NCBI GenBank assembly: GCA_051747405.1
Contig: JBNJGC010000010.1
Location: forward strand, 1-27,498
Length of the DNA stretch: 27,498 bases
Direction: 5' to 3'
DNA from: JAPHTQ01 sp051747405
Lineage (GTDB): Bacteria; Pseudomonadota; Gammaproteobacteria; Thiohalomonadales; Thiohalomonadaceae
Below the pieces are notes generated by a model, which saw only the letters and a program-made list of their open reading frames with translations, had not been told where the DNA came from and searched no databases. Position 1 is the first letter of the stretch, and the number at the start of each line of letters is the position of its first letter. Positions 7,311 through 14,409 of this stretch are shown here, in pieces. The translations under genes were made by a program, and so were the position numbers.

Positions 7311-7841
7311 ATGGCTAGAATTTTGAAACCCGTTAGCATCCCTTCTGGCGTGACAGTCAACGTCAACGGTCAGACACTCGACGTCAAAGGTAGCAAAGGC
7401 AACCTGACGCACGATGTGCACGCCGACGTTGAGATCAAGCAGGAAGGCGAAAACATGAGCTTTGCGCCACGTGCCGAAACCACCAAGGCATTCGCCCTTG
7501 TCGGTACCACACGTGCACTGCTCAACACTATGATTAAAGGCGTAAGCGAAGGCTTTGAGCGAAAGCTTGAGCTGGTCGGCGTGGGTTATCGTGCCCAGGC
7601 ACAGGGTAATACTCTGAACCTGACGCTCGGTTTCTCTCACCCGGTCAACTATGCAGTGCCCGATGGGATCACTGTTGAGACTCCCAGCCAGACCGAAGTG
7701 CTGGTAAAGGGTATCAACAAGCAGCAGGTCGGCCAGGTCGCCGCTGAGATCCGCGCCTATCGTCCACCGGAACCTTACAAAGGCAAGGGCGTTCGTTATT
7801 CCGACGAGCGTGTTGTCCGTAAGGAAGCCAAGAAGAAATAG
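7311..7841 (+). CDS. rplF: 50S ribosomal protein L6
   Basis: The protein is 176 residues with two repeated L6 domains. The second contains KLELVGVGYRAQAQGNTLNL and ends PEPYKGKGVRYSDERVVRKEAKKK, the family's closing motif. L6 lies near the GTPase centre and the sarcin-ricin loop. It is 12 bases after rpsH and 10 before rplR. Confidence 0.98.
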   Translation: MARILKPVSIPSGVTVNVNGQTLDVKGSKGNLTHDVHADVEIKQEGENMSFAPRAETTKAFALVGTTRALLNTMIKGVSEGFERKLELVGVGYRAQAQGNTLNLTLGFSHPVNYAVPDGITVETPSQTEVLVKGINKQQVGQVAAEIRAYRPPEPYKGKGVRYSDERVVRKEAKKK

Positions 7842-7851
7842 GGTTTAGGCG

Positions 7852-8208
7852 ATGAAATCGAAAAAAGAGACACGCTTGCGCCGCGCCACACGCGCCCGCG
7901 CAAAGATTCGCGAGCTGGGTATGCACCGCCTCTGTGTAAACCGCACACCGCGACACATCTATGCTCAGCTTATCGCGCCAAACGGTTCAGAAGTGCTCGC
8001 CGCAGCCTCAACAGTACAGAGCGATATCAAATCTGCTGTTAAAGGAACGGGCAACTCCGATGCTGCAGAAGCCGTTGGCAAGGCGATCGCGGAGAAGGCA
8101 AAGGCAGCCGGTGTATCCAAGGTTGCTTTTGATCGCTCTGGTTTTAAGTACCATGGTCGTGTGAAGGCTCTTGCTGATGCCGCGCGCGAAAATGGTCTGG
8201 AATTCTAA
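7852..8208 (+). CDS. rplR: 50S ribosomal protein L18
   Basis: A 118-residue L18 with the basic N-terminus (KKETRLRRATRARAKIRELG), the motif RLCVNRTPRHIYAQLI and the C-terminal KVAFDRSGFKYHGRVKALADA. L18 binds 5S rRNA together with L5 and helps place it in the 50S subunit. Spacing to both neighbours is about 10 bases. Confidence 0.98.
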   Translation: MKSKKETRLRRATRARAKIRELGMHRLCVNRTPRHIYAQLIAPNGSEVLAAASTVQSDIKSAVKGTGNSDAAEAVGKAIAEKAKAAGVSKVAFDRSGFKYHGRVKALADAARENGLEF

Positions 8209-8218
8209 GGGTTAGACT

Positions 8219-8725
8219 ATGGCTGGATTTGAAGCACCCAATAACGACGGCATGATCGAAAAGCTGGTCGGTGTCAATCGCGTTTCCAAAACTGTGAAAG
8301 GTGGTCGCATCTTCCAGTTCTCCGCACTTACCGTAGTCGGGGATGGTCAGGGAAATATCGGTTTCGGAACCGGCAAGGCGCGTGAAGTGCCGGCTGCCAT
8401 CCAGAAAGCGATGGAAAGCGCCCGTCGGAATATGCGCAAGGTGAATATTACCGAAAACGGCACCCTGCAGTACGCAGTCAATGCCCGTCACGGTGCGGCA
8501 AAGGTCTACATGCAGCCCGCCTCAGAGGGTACAGGCGTTATCGCCGGCGGCGCGATGCGTGCAGTACTTGAAGCGGCAGGCGTTCACAACGTTCTTGCCA
8601 AATGTATCGGTAGCAGCAACCCGGTCAATGTGGTTCGCGCCACGCTCAACGGCCTCACTGATATGGCATCGCCCGAACAGGTGGCCGCCAAGCGTGGGAA
8701 GAGCGTTAACGAAATACTGGATTAA
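8219..8725 (+). CDS. rpsE: 30S ribosomal protein S5
   Basis: The protein is 168 residues. It has the double-stranded-RNA-binding-like N-domain with VNRVSKTVKGGRIFQFSALT, whose VKGGR loop is the spectinomycin-related loop and appears wild type, and the C-domain with GVHNVLAKCIGSSNPVNVVRA. S5 lines the mRNA entry site with S3 and S4 and affects decoding accuracy. It ends 3 bases before rpmD. Confidence 0.98.
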   Translation: MAGFEAPNNDGMIEKLVGVNRVSKTVKGGRIFQFSALTVVGDGQGNIGFGTGKAREVPAAIQKAMESARRNMRKVNITENGTLQYAVNARHGAAKVYMQPASEGTGVIAGGAMRAVLEAAGVHNVLAKCIGSSNPVNVVRATLNGLTDMASPEQVAAKRGKSVNEILD

Positions 8726-8728
8726 ACC

Positions 8729-8917
8729 ATGGCTGACAAAAAAGCGATTAAAGTTAAGCTGGTGCGTAGCGTTAACGGACGTCTGCCGAGTCACAAGGCA
8801 ACCGTGGCCGGTCTTGGTCTGCGCCGTATGCACCAAACCGTTGAAGTTGAAGATACCCCATGCACTCGCGGCATGATTAATCAGGTATCTTACATGGTCA
8901 AGGTAGTAGAGGACTGA
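8729..8917 (+). CDS. rpmD: 50S ribosomal protein L30
   Basis: A 62-residue L30 containing KVKLVRSVNGRLPSHKATV and GLGLRRMHQTVEVEDTP, ending in INQVSYMVKVVED. L30 is a small 50S protein, absent from some bacteria. The gene sits between rpsE and rplO with 1-3 base spacing, so translation is probably coupled through this stretch. Confidence 0.97.
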   Translation: MADKKAIKVKLVRSVNGRLPSHKATVAGLGLRRMHQTVEVEDTPCTRGMINQVSYMVKVVED

Positions 8918-8918
8918 G

Positions 8919-9353
8919 ATGCGACTTAATACACTCGCACCCGCAGAGGGTGCCAGGAAAGAAGCGAAGCGCGTTGGTCGTGGTATCGGCTCAGGCCTGG
9001 GTAAGACCTGTGGTCGTGGTCATAAGGGGCAGAAATCCCGTTCCGGCGGCTTTACCAAGGTCGGCTTCGAGGGCGGTCAGATGCCCCTGCAGCGTCGTCT
9101 GCCAAAAGTCGGCTTCAGCTCACGCATTGGCCGCTACACCGCCGAGGTACGACTGAACGAGCTGGCGAAGGTCGAGGGCGATGTGGTCGATCTGGTCGGT
9201 CTCAAGGCTGCAAACATCATTCGACAGGATGCCAAGCGGGCCAAAGTTATCGCCTCCGGCGAGCTGAGCAAAGCTGTTACTGTTCGTGGCATTGCCGCCA
9301 CCAAAGGTGCCAAGGCCGCTATTGAAGCGGCTGGTGGAAAAGTAGAGGCCTGA
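8919..9353 (+). CDS. rplO: 50S ribosomal protein L15
   Basis: This 144-residue protein opens MRLNTLAPAEGARKEAKRVG, followed by the glycine-rich rRNA-binding arm GRGIGSGLGKTCGRGHKGQK and GFEGGQMPLQRRLPKVGF. L15 reaches into 23S rRNA and is a late-assembly protein. Its stop is only 2 bases from the secY start, the usual coupling. Confidence 0.98.
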   Translation: MRLNTLAPAEGARKEAKRVGRGIGSGLGKTCGRGHKGQKSRSGGFTKVGFEGGQMPLQRRLPKVGFSSRIGRYTAEVRLNELAKVEGDVVDLVGLKAANIIRQDAKRAKVIASGELSKAVTVRGIAATKGAKAAIEAAGGKVEA

Positions 9354-9355
9354 TA

Positions 9356-10705
9356 ATGGGTGCGTCTGCTTCAGCGATGGCCAATGCCATGTCCGGCGGC
9401 AAGTTGACCGAGCTGAAGCAGCGTCTGCTGTTTGTGCTCGGCGCCTTGCTGGTTTTCCGCATTGGTGCGCACATCCCCGTTCCCGGTATCGACCCGGTTG
9501 CTCTGGCTAAACTGTTCGAACAACAGCGCGGGACAATCCTGGACATGTTCAACATGTTCTCGGGAGGTGCGCTTGAGCGCTTTTCCCTCTTCGCACTTGG
9601 CATTATGCCGTATATCTCGGCATCCATCATTGTGCAGCTTTTAACAAAAGTTTCACCCAAGATGGAGCAGTTGAGTAAGGAGGGCGCTGCCGGTAAACGT
9701 AAAATCACCCAGTACACCCGTATGGGTACACTGGTGCTGGCAACCTTTCAGGCGATCGGTGTCTCTGTGATGCTAGAGTCGCAGATGGCGCCCGGTAATA
9801 CACCTGTCGTTATCGACCCGGGGCTGATCTTCCGTATCACCACCGTGATTACGTTGGTCTCTGGCACCATGTTTCTGATGTGGCTGGGTGAGCAGATCAC
9901 TGAACGTGGTATCGGCAACGGTATCTCGCTGATCATTTTCGCCGGTATTGTGGCGGGTCTCCCCTCCGCTATTGGCGGAACGCTTGAACTTGCTCGGACC
10001 GGTGAGATGAATCCGGCCATGATTCTGGTGCTGTTTGCCCTGGCGATTCTGGTAACCGCCTTCGTCGTCTTTGTCGAGCGTGGACAGCGGCGCATTACGG
10101 TCAACTACGCCAAACGTCAGCAAGGGCGTAAGATGTTTGCGGCACAGTCGAGCCATCTTCCGCTTAAGGTGAATATGGCCGGCGTCATCCCACCCATCTT
10201 TGCCTCCTCGATTATCCTCTTTCCCGCCACACTGGGTGGATGGTTCGGGAGTGCTGAGGGGATGGGCTGGCTGCAGGATATCTCTGCCGCGATGTCACCG
10301 GGGCAGCCGCTCTATGTGGCCTTCTATGCGGTAGCGATCATCTTCTTCTGTTTCTTCTATACGGCGTTGATGTTCAACCCGAAGGAGACGGCAGATAACC
10401 TGAAGAAATCCGGGGCCTTTGTGCCTGGTATTCGTCCGGGTGAACAGACGGCAAAGTATATCGACGGGATTCTCAGCAAGCTGACCCTGGCCGGTGCAAT
10501 CTACATCACACTGGTCTGCCTCTTGCCTGAGTTCCTGATCCTCTCGTGGAATGTGCCGTTCTACTTTGGCGGGACGTCATTGCTGATTATCGTGATCGTG
10601 GTGATGGACTTCATGTCCCAACTCCAGGCTCACCTGATGTCGCATCAGTATGACAGCCTGATGAAAAAGGCAAACCTCAAGGGTTACGGTAGGCCGGGGA
10701 TGTAA
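9356..10705 (+). CDS. secY: Protein translocase subunit SecY
   Basis: The 449-residue protein has about ten hydrophobic segments and closely matches SecY. Signatures include RIGAHIPVPGID in the first transmembrane region, FNMFSGGALERFSLFALGIM in the plug region, GEQITERGIGNGISLIIFAG, and the cytoplasmic loop FVERGQRRITVNYAKRQQGR used for SecA and ribosome contact. It ends KKANLKGYGRPGM. SecY is the channel of the SecYEG complex in the inner membrane, moving unfolded proteins out or into the bilayer. It lies in the spc cluster between rplO and rpmJ as usual. The N-terminus before GGKLTELKQRLLF is variable in the family. Confidence 0.98.
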   Translation: MGASASAMANAMSGGKLTELKQRLLFVLGALLVFRIGAHIPVPGIDPVALAKLFEQQRGTILDMFNMFSGGALERFSLFALGIMPYISASIIVQLLTKVSPKMEQLSKEGAAGKRKITQYTRMGTLVLATFQAIGVSVMLESQMAPGNTPVVIDPGLIFRITTVITLVSGTMFLMWLGEQITERGIGNGISLIIFAGIVAGLPSAIGGTLELARTGEMNPAMILVLFALAILVTAFVVFVERGQRRITVNYAKRQQGRKMFAAQSSHLPLKVNMAGVIPPIFASSIILFPATLGGWFGSAEGMGWLQDISAAMSPGQPLYVAFYAVAIIFFCFFYTALMFNPKETADNLKKSGAFVPGIRPGEQTAKYIDGILSKLTLAGAIYITLVCLLPEFLILSWNVPFYFGGTSLLIIVIVVMDFMSQLQAHLMSHQYDSLMKKANLKGYGRPGM

Positions 10706-10743
10706 CTAACGGCCACCGCTGTTTGAATTTTTGGAGACATGTG

Positions 10744-10860
10744 ATGAAAGTTCGTGCTTCAGTAAAGAAGATTTGCAGAAACTGCAAGATTATCCGCCGC
10801 AACGGCACTGTGCGTGTGATCTGCTCTACAGACGCGCGCCACAAGCAGCGTCAGGGTTGA
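10744..10860 (+). CDS. rpmJ: 50S ribosomal protein L36, zinc-binding type
   Basis: A 38-codon gene. The protein starts MKVRASVKKICRNCKIIRRN and keeps the full zinc ribbon: Cys11, Cys14, Cys27 and His33. L36 is the smallest 50S protein and stabilises 23S rRNA. An ATG with GGAGA about 9 bases upstream supports the start. It closes the spc cluster directly before the alpha promoter, the same place as in E. coli. Confidence 0.97.
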   Translation: MKVRASVKKICRNCKIIRRNGTVRVICSTDARHKQRQG

Positions 10861-10869
10861 TTGGCGATT

Positions 10870-10899
10870 ACCCTGTCACAGCGGAAGTTGTTTCAGGGT
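10870..10899 (+). other. Hairpin after rpmJ at the spc/alpha border
   Basis: ACCCTG (10870-10875) can pair with CAGGGT (10894-10899) across an 18-base loop. The bases that follow (CTTGATCTTGTTT) are T-rich but not a clean run. It may be a weak terminator at the end of the spc cluster. It directly precedes the -35 box of the candidate alpha promoter. Confidence 0.4.
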
Positions 10900-10900
10900 C

Positions 10901-10929
10901 TTGATCTTGTTTGGTTAAACTATTATGAT
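10901..10929 (+). promoter_or_regulatory. Candidate alpha-operon promoter
   Basis: TTGATC (10901-10906) and TATGAT (10924-10929) are separated by exactly 17 bases, a strong sigma-70 match. Transcription would begin near 10936, giving a leader of about 50 bases before rpsM. The position corresponds to the alpha promoter of E. coli. A GC hairpin overlaps the start region (10929-10951). Confidence 0.65.
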
Positions 10930-10987
10930 GGCGCGTTTTCATAGCGCGTCAGGCGTTTATGCTTTTGTGATTTGAGGGAGTGGCTCA

Positions 10988-11344
10988 ATGGCCCGTATTG
11001 CTGGAATCAACATCCCGGTGAACAAGCATGCAGTGATTGCGCTGACTGCAATCTATGGCATCGGTCGAACCCGTTCCAAGCTGATCTGTGACGCTGCGGG
11101 CGTTAAGCCTGATGTTGCGATTAAGGATCTGACTGAAGCGGAAATCGAAAGCCTTCGCAGCGAAGTTGCGAAGTTTAGCGTCGAGGGTGATCTTCGACGT
11201 GAAATTTCTATGAATATCAAGCGTCTGATGGATTTGGGCAGCAATCGCGGCATTCGTCACCGCCGCGGTCTCCCGGTTCGTGGTCAGCGTACGCGTACCA
11301 ACGCGCGCACCCGCAAGGGGCCACGTCGTCCCATCAGAAAGTAA
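10988..11344 (+). CDS. rpsM: 30S ribosomal protein S13
   Basis: A 118-residue S13. It begins MARIAGINIPVNKHAVIALT, has the helix-hairpin-helix-like stretch IYGIGRTRSKLI, and ends in the basic tail GQRTRTNARTRKGPRRPIRK that reaches the P-site tRNA. S13 forms intersubunit bridges with L5. It opens the alpha cluster behind its own candidate promoter; GAGGGAG lies just upstream of the ATG. Confidence 0.98.
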   Translation: MARIAGINIPVNKHAVIALTAIYGIGRTRSKLICDAAGVKPDVAIKDLTEAEIESLRSEVAKFSVEGDLRREISMNIKRLMDLGSNRGIRHRRGLPVRGQRTRTNARTRKGPRRPIRK

Positions 11345-11360
11345 TCAGTCACACTACATA

Positions 11361-11379
11361 AACGGTTGATTTTACCGTT
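11361..11379 (+). other. Small hairpin between rpsM and rpsK
   Basis: AACGGT (11361-11366) and ACCGTT (11374-11379) form a 6-bp stem with a 7-base loop, ending 17 bases before the rpsK ATG. There is no following T run. It could affect rpsK translation or RNA stability; no function can be assigned. Confidence 0.4.
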
Positions 11380-11396
11380 ATTTAGGAATACAGGTT

Positions 11397-11786
11397 ATGG
11401 CAAAAGCGAGCACTCGCACACGTAAAAAGGTTAAAAAGAACGTCGTAGACGGCATTGCGCACGTCCACGCCTCTTTTAACAATACAATCATCAGCATTTC
11501 CGACCGTCAGGGTAACACCCTGTGCTGGGCCACCGCCGGTGGTTCGGGTTTCCGCGGTTCGCGCAAGAGTACCCCCTTTGCTGCACAGGTTGCCGCAGAG
11601 CGTGCCGGTAACGTTGCACAGGACTACGGAATGAAGAATATGGAAGTCTGGGTGAAGGGCCCCGGGCCGGGCCGCGAGTCCGCCGTGCGAGCGCTGAATA
11701 ACCTGGGTTTCAAGATCACTCACATCACCGACGTGACGCCGATCCCGCATAACGGGTGCCGTCCGCCCAAAAAACGTCGTGTATAA
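11397..11786 (+). CDS. rpsK: 30S ribosomal protein S11
   Basis: The protein is 129 residues with S11 signatures: GIAHVHASFNNTIISISDRQGN, GGSGFRGSRKSTPFAAQ and the C-terminal DVTPIPHNGCRPPKKRRV. S11 is in the 30S platform near the E site and the Shine-Dalgarno helix. It starts 52 bases after rpsM and ends 17 bases before rpsD. Confidence 0.98.
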   Translation: MAKASTRTRKKVKKNVVDGIAHVHASFNNTIISISDRQGNTLCWATAGGSGFRGSRKSTPFAAQVAAERAGNVAQDYGMKNMEVWVKGPGPGRESAVRALNNLGFKITHITDVTPIPHNGCRPPKKRRV

Positions 11787-11803
11787 GCAAGAGGCAAAGA
11801 AAA

Positions 11804-12430
11804 TTGGCTAGGTACATCGGATCCAAGTGTCGTCTCTGCCGTCGTGAGGGCGAGAAACTCTTCCTCAAAGGCGAGAAGTGTTACACCAGCAAATGTGCGA
11901 TCGAAGGTCGTCCGTTTCCGCCAGGGCAGCATGGTCAGCGTCGTACCCGACTCTCAGACTATGCCCGTCAGCTACGCGAGAAGCAGAAGCTGCGCCGCAC
12001 TTACGGTATTCTCGAAAAGCAGTTCCACCTCTACTACAAAGAGGCGGATCGCCTGAAAGGCTCCACAGGTGAAAACCTGTTGCAACTGCTCGAATGCCGC
12101 CTGGATAACGTCGTTTTCCGGATGGGCTTTGGCGTTTCACGCTCAGAGGCACGACAGCTGGTACGTCATAACGGCATCACCGTCAACGGCAAGAAGGTCA
12201 ATATCCCCTCTTACCAGGTGAAGTCGGGCGATGTGGTTGCGATCTCTGAAAAAGCGAAACAGCAGCTTCGCGTCAAAGCCGCCGTCGATCTGGCACAGCA
12301 GCGTGGGCTTCCCGAGTGGCTCGATGTCGATGCCACCAAGCTTGAGGGCGTATTCAAGGCGATGCCTGAGCGCAGCGATCTTCCTGCCGAGATTCAGGAA
12401 CAGCTCGTCGTCGAGCTCTACTCCAAGTAA
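11804..12430 (+). CDS. rpsD: 30S ribosomal protein S4, four-cysteine type, TTG start
   Basis: A 208-residue S4 starting at TTG (11804). Homology begins exactly there (ARYIGSKCRLCRREGEKL), no ATG or GTG lies at the conserved start, and AGAGG (11790-11794) is 9 bases upstream. The upstream in-frame ATG at 11756 lies inside rpsK. The N-terminal domain has Cys9, Cys12, Cys26 and Cys31, the spacing of the zinc site in Thermus S4; E. coli S4 lacks this set. The S4 RNA-binding domain (DNVVFRMGFGVSRSEARQLV) and the closing LVVELYSK are normal. S4 nucleates 30S assembly and in E. coli represses the alpha operon. Confidence 0.96.
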   Translation: MARYIGSKCRLCRREGEKLFLKGEKCYTSKCAIEGRPFPPGQHGQRRTRLSDYARQLREKQKLRRTYGILEKQFHLYYKEADRLKGSTGENLLQLLECRLDNVVFRMGFGVSRSEARQLVRHNGITVNGKKVNIPSYQVKSGDVVAISEKAKQQLRVKAAVDLAQQRGLPEWLDVDATKLEGVFKAMPERSDLPAEIQEQLVVELYSK

Positions 12431-12438
12431 ATTTTCTG

Positions 12439-12461
12439 CCCTTGCGCCCTTGGCGCGAGGG
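12439..12461 (+). other. Strong hairpin between rpsD and rpoA
   Basis: CCCTTGCGC (12439-12447) pairs with GCGCGAGGG (12453-12461) in nine pairs, one of them U-G, around a 5-base loop. No T run follows. It lies 8 bases after the rpsD stop and 46 bases before rpoA. It could protect the upstream RNA from 3' decay or mark a processing point that sets rpoA levels apart from ribosomal proteins. Confidence 0.6.
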
Positions 12462-12507
12462 TAGCGATATCGGCACATTGTACCGGTACTGTTAAAGAGG
12501 ACTATTC

Positions 12508-13515
12508 ATGCAGGGCTCAGAACTGGAATTACTCAAGCCACGTATGGTCGGTGTCCAGAAAGTCAGCGACACCTCAGCGAAGGTCACCCTTGAGCCGCTG
12601 GAGCGTGGCTTTGGTCACACTCTGGGTAATGCTTTGCGCCGTATCCTGCTCTCCTCCATGGTGGGTAGTGCGATTACAGAGGCAAGCATCGATGGGGTAC
12701 TCCACGAGTACACCGCTATCGAAGGGGTTCAGGAGGATGTCATCGAGATCCTGCTCAACCTCAAGGGTATCTCCTTGCGCATGAATAATCGTCAGCAGGC
12801 GACCTTGAACCTGACCAAAAAAGGTCCGGGTGTGGTGACCGCCGGTGACATCTCGCTCGACCACGATGTCGAGCTGATGAACCCCGATCATGTGATCGCT
12901 CATCTGACCAAAAGCGGTGAGCTCAACATGACCCTCAAGGTCGAGCAGGGGCGCGGCTATGAGCCGGCCAACCAGCGCATGGAGTTTGAAGAGGAGTCCC
13001 GTCCTATCGGTACCCTTCTCATCGACGCCTCTTACAGCCCGGTCAACCGTGTCGCCTACTCGGTAGAGCGTGCCCGCGTCGAACAGCGCACCGATCTGGA
13101 TAAGCTGGTGCTGGAGATCGAAACCGACGGCACCATCGAGGCGGATGAGGCGATCCGCAAGGCCGCCACCATCCTTCAAGATCAACTCTCCAGTTTCGTC
13201 GATCTTGAGGGTAAAGAGCAGTCTGTCGAGGAGTCCTCGGAGCCTGAGATCGACCCGATCCTGCTGCGCCCGGTGGACGACCTGGAACTGACCGTTCGTT
13301 CAGCCAATTGCCTCAAGGCGGAGAACATCTACTACATCGGTGACCTGATCCAGCGTACAGAGGTCGAGCTGCTGAAGACCCCGAACCTGGGTAAGAAGTC
13401 ACTGACTGAAATCAAAGACGTGCTGGCATCACGCGGTCTCTCTCTGGGCATGCGCCTTGAGAACTGGCCCCCTGCCAGTATCAAAAATGCCGATGATGCC
13501 AAGGCAAGCGCCTAA
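12508..13515 (+). CDS. rpoA: RNA polymerase alpha subunit
   Basis: The 335-residue protein has the alpha N-terminal dimerisation domain (LERGFGHTLGNALRRILLSS, about residues 31-50) and, after a linker, the C-terminal domain LTVRSANCLKAENIYYIGDL. Arg264 corresponds to E. coli Arg265, which binds UP-element DNA and contacts activators. The end (LGMRLENWPPASI) matches Gammaproteobacteria and Betaproteobacteria. Alpha assembles beta and beta-prime in the core polymerase. AGAGGA lies 7 bases before the ATG. It is co-transcribed with the alpha ribosomal proteins. Confidence 0.98.
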   Translation: MQGSELELLKPRMVGVQKVSDTSAKVTLEPLERGFGHTLGNALRRILLSSMVGSAITEASIDGVLHEYTAIEGVQEDVIEILLNLKGISLRMNNRQQATLNLTKKGPGVVTAGDISLDHDVELMNPDHVIAHLTKSGELNMTLKVEQGRGYEPANQRMEFEEESRPIGTLLIDASYSPVNRVAYSVERARVEQRTDLDKLVLEIETDGTIEADEAIRKAATILQDQLSSFVDLEGKEQSVEESSEPEIDPILLRPVDDLELTVRSANCLKAENIYYIGDLIQRTEVELLKTPNLGKKSLTEIKDVLASRGLSLGMRLENWPPASIKNADDAKASA

Positions 13516-13564
13516 TAATCATCGTGTACTGTAAAGCGTTTAACGGTATTTAAGGAATCTTCCC

Positions 13565-13963
13565 ATGCGTCATCGTCAATCTGGCCGCAAACTGAACCGT
13601 AACAGCAGCAGCCGCAAGGCCATGTTCCGTAATATGGCGGCTTCGCTACTGCGTCACGAAATGATTAAGACCACCCTGCCCAAGGCCAAAGAGCTGCGTC
13701 GCGTGGCCGAGCCGCTCATTACCATGGCAAAGCAGGATAGCGTCTCAAACCGTCGCCTCGCTTTCTCTCGAGTGCGTGATCGTGATGTCGTCACCAAGCT
13801 CTTCAATGAGCTCGGCCCGCGTTACGAATCCCGCCCCGGCGGCTATCTGCGCATCCTCAAGTGTGGCTACCGCAGCGGTGATAATGCACCGATGGCCTAC
13901 GTCGAGCTGGTTGATCGTCCCATCGAGGCTGAAGACGAGATGGATACTGCGACCGCGGAGTAA
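13565..13963 (+). CDS. rplQ: 50S ribosomal protein L17
   Basis: This 132-residue L17 begins MRHRQSGRKLNRNSSSRKAM and has the conserved helix MAASLLRHEMIKTTLPKAKELR followed by GPRYESRPGGYLRILKCGYR. L17 is near the peptide exit tunnel. AAGGAA lies about 9 bases upstream. It is the last gene of the superoperon, and a clear terminator follows within 50 bases. Confidence 0.98.
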   Translation: MRHRQSGRKLNRNSSSRKAMFRNMAASLLRHEMIKTTLPKAKELRRVAEPLITMAKQDSVSNRRLAFSRVRDRDVVTKLFNELGPRYESRPGGYLRILKCGYRSGDNAPMAYVELVDRPIEAEDEMDTATAE

Positions 13964-13983
13964 CTTCCTCTCGCGATCTCTGT

Positions 13984-14013
13984 AAAAAAGCCGGGCTTTT
14001 GTCCGGTTTTTTT
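13984..14013 (+). terminator. Intrinsic terminator of the ribosomal superoperon
   Basis: CCGGGC (13991-13996) and GTCCGG (14001-14006) form a 6-bp stem with one G-U pair and a TTTT loop, followed by seven Ts (14007-14013). A run of As (13984-13989) on the left side makes the structure possibly bidirectional. It sits about 20 bases after rplQ. Confidence 0.88.
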
Positions 14014-14125
14014 GTGTCTGGAGCAGACTCGGAAAGGTAACTACTCACCGCCCTGACTTAGCGTTCTATTCCATGGTCATTGTGGCGGCGGCCAGGGGCC
14101 GTATATGTCTGACGAGCACTATACA

Positions 14126-14286
14126 TAGGATGCGCTGAGCTTGCGAAGCGCATCATGTTCGGTCCGTGGTATCTCCGTGCATGCAGAAGCGCCAGGCAGC
14201 CGGGAGGGAACAAGGCCGGCATCTCCGCATGGCATCCGTTAGGTATCGCCACACGCACCTCCGGAGTGGGCAGCCTGGCCTACGGG
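14126..14286 (+). repeat. GATGCGC-hairpin repeat, copy A
   Basis: The element starts with a hairpin, GATGCGCT and AGCGCATC around a 10-base loop. It continues through CAGAAGCGCCAGGCAGCCGG and ends in GGGCAGCCTGGCCTACG. Copies B (22432-22606) and C (27076-27237, opposite strand) share both ends. Internally GCCAGGCAGCC and GGCAGCCTGGC are nearly inverted, so the body could fold into a long stem. It codes for nothing obvious and is best called an interspersed palindromic repeat. Confidence 0.8.
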
Positions 14287-14302
14287 CTAACACCAGCTTC
14301 AT

Positions 14303-14333
14303 AACTTTGCGCCTTCGCGTCTTTGCGGTGAAA
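14303..14333 (+). repeat. Short TTTGCG repeat
   Basis: This 31-base stretch contains CTTTGCGCCTTCGCG and TCTTTGCGGTGAAA. It matches 28 of 31 positions with the reverse complement of 26877-26907. A partial third copy lies at 27041-27057. It resembles a short interspersed motif I recall from many proteobacterial genomes. Confidence 0.65.
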
Positions 14334-14409
14334 ATACATTGCCAGAGCTAAGCGAGCCTTTTCGTCTTAGGAGTACACCGAGCCACTGCACAGCGCTATG
14401 GAAGCCGTC

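Larger units (their letters stand above)
14014..14409 (+). other. Non-coding spacer with repeat copies
   Basis: This roughly 396-base stretch has no convincing gene. It contains a copy of the GATGCGC repeat (14126-14286) and a copy of a short TTTGCG repeat (14303-14333), both also found elsewhere in the window. The remaining parts (14014-14125 and 14334-14399) show no recognisable promoter or structure by eye. Short reading frames here lack any family signature. Confidence 0.7.

Noticed and set aside
8219..8725. Spectinomycin-resistance change in rpsE
   Set aside because: The VKGGR loop is intact and looks wild type.
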